Source of the DNA: Epiperipatus broadwayi
Taxonomy: Eukaryota; Onychophora; Udeonychophora; Euonychophora; Peripatidae
Direction: 5' to 3'
Assembly: GCA_028023455.1 (NCBI GenBank)
Contig: JAQFVV010006272.1
Span: 641,501-705,500, forward strand
Length of the DNA stretch: 64,000 nucleotides
Shown: positions 63,179-64,000 of the stretch, in pieces
Layout of the letters: every line of letters starts with the position of its first letter
How positions within the stretch are numbered: position 1 is the first letter of the stretch
Made by a program: the position numbers and the translations under genes
The notes under the pieces: model-generated
The model's database searches: none
Seen by the model: only the letters and a program-made list of their open reading frames with translations
Told to the model about the DNA's origin: nothing

Positions 63179-63871
63179 AATTAAGTATAATCTATTAGTG
63201 ATTGCAAATAGCTGAGCTAGTCGTGGATTTAGGGGTTGAGCTAGTGGCCACTGTTCAAAGTGCGTTGTCTATTTCTTTTAGTATTCTTTTAGAATAAGCA
63301 GCTGGTGCCTGTGGTTATACACAAACAAAAAAGTGCTTTGGACGTGGTGTTCAACTCAACAGCTGAGAAGAAGCTATGTCCTAAAAATGTAACGTTAGTT
63401 ATATACTTTATAGCTATTGTTTGGGCATACATACTTTCCGAGTATGTTCTTCTCTGCCTAAGAGACTGGTGTTTCGAATGCACATATTCAAACCCGGTTC
63501 AAATGGCTTTATCCAACATGGGCCAAACTTGTCATAAATGACAGTTAATTAAATACTTTGTTCTTGTTGAAAATAAAAATCTAAAAAGTTAAATTACGTA
63601 TGTAAAAGTGTTTTAATTTAAAAAAAAAAAAAAAGAATTGATCGAAAAATTTTTTTTTCGAAATGAAAAGAGATTTTGACATTTATGCTATCAAATCAGA
63701 GTCAATTAGATGTTATGGGCGGAGTTAAAGCATTAAGATCGGGTAGTGAAAAGGACTAAAAGGGTGGAGTTAGCATGAGTTTCCGTCTTAGTAAGAAAAA
63801 ATAAATAAATAAGTCGTATTTAAATTTAGTTTAACATAAGCGCTAGTACTTTGAAATTGAAATTTTTGAAA

Positions 63872-64000
63872 ATGGATCCGAAAGAAAGCCCAATATATTT
63901 TAAAAATCCCCAGTTAATAGAAAAGGAGAAAAAAGAAGCATATGAGATGTGAATGATGATGAATATGATGGGAGAAATGCGTCAAGAATTTAAACAAAGT
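63872..64000 (+). pseudogene. gag-like ORF start, interrupted, cut by the window end
   Basis: ATG at 63872 opens MDPKESPIYFKNPQLIEKEK, ending at a TGA after residue 26. The same frame continues as MMMNMMGEMRQEFKQS to the window edge. A short charged N-terminus followed by a methionine- and glutamate-rich, helix-forming stretch is the style of Gypsy gag starts (compare the 84-residue gag start at 29393-29647). Assignment rests on position after an LTR-like promoter and leader. The TGA is either a mutation or means that translation begins at the later ATGs. Confidence 0.4.

Larger units (their letters stand above)
61795..63871 (+). mobile_element. Probable 5' LTR and leader of a + strand retrotransposon
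   Basis: A promoter at 62354-62388 is followed by a leader with two tandem arrays and then a gag-like start codon at 63872. Possible LTR limits are TGTACC at 61795 (after a TA run) and AATAAGCA at 63300, followed by TGGTGCCTGTGG as a weak primer binding site candidate. The limits are guesses, because the 3' LTR is outside the window. The 116-residue minus-strand ORF (62439-62789) and the 78-residue + ORF (63305-63541) have no recognisable homology. Confidence 0.4.

Noticed and set aside
63305-63541. 78-residue + strand ORF with a hydrophobic segment
   Set aside because: Lies between the presumed LTR and the gag-like start; a membrane-like stretch alone in AT-rich DNA is not evidence of a gene.

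Overview
This is a very AT-rich, gene-poor stretch of an animal genome. The only host coding sequence I can support is one exon. It is the last coding exon of a nicotinic acetylcholine receptor (Cys-loop, pentameric ligand-gated channel) subunit at 15659-15820 on the + strand, with its 3' splice site, stop codon and poly(A) signal. Almost everything else recognisable is transposable-element sequence in different stages of decay. The mix is APE/RTE-type LINEs ending in TGA repeats, Penelope elements with GIY-YIG, Gypsy elements with very long LTRs, tRNA-like SINEs, fold-back elements and abundant (TA)n. It fits a mollusc, most plausibly an octopus-like cephalopod. That assignment is inference, because no marker gene is present.

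Layout. 140-2639: solo-LTR-like element on the minus strand. 2709-4320: 5'-truncated Penelope-like retroelement (minus). About 9950-11040: 5' (endonuclease) part of a LINE (+). 12460-13860: decayed Gypsy pol (minus). 14548-14638: tRNA-like sequence with an A tail (minus). 15659-15820: receptor exon, with 3' UTR to about 16030. 16537-16826: TA microsatellite plus fold-back element. 16869-18720: LINE with a 5' inversion and nearly continuous reverse transcriptase. 18724-20085: possible solo LTR. 20101-21013: large fold-back element. 21688-24384: second copy of the 140-2639 element in opposite orientation, with a clear 4-bp target duplication.

26633-35318 is the most complete structure: a minus-strand LTR retrotransposon with about 2-kb LTRs, a long repeat-rich leader, and an ORF in which gag-like sequence runs directly into integrase-tail-like sequence, the middle of pol being absent. 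Its 5' LTR carries an 839-bp piggyBac-type non-autonomous insertion flanked by TTAA. The sister LTR lacks it and shows the empty site.

35.3-64 kb is mostly featureless AT-rich DNA. It holds several fold-backs (39446-39855, 43821-44230, 48164-48360, 53826-53949), LINE relics (44270-44560, 45550-47560, 55130-55320) and SINE-like pieces (56318-56400, 59360-59615). At the right edge a + strand LTR retroelement begins, with a TATA/initiator promoter near 62354 and a gag-like ORF start at 63872 that runs out of the window.

The genes do not form an operon or pathway. The window is best read as the 3' end of a receptor gene set in nested transposon insertions. I found no convincing novel functional system. 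The strongest observations concern transposon structure: a precise empty site, a twin-priming inversion, a gag-integrase fusion and near-identical fold-back arms. Identities and counts quoted are estimates by eye.
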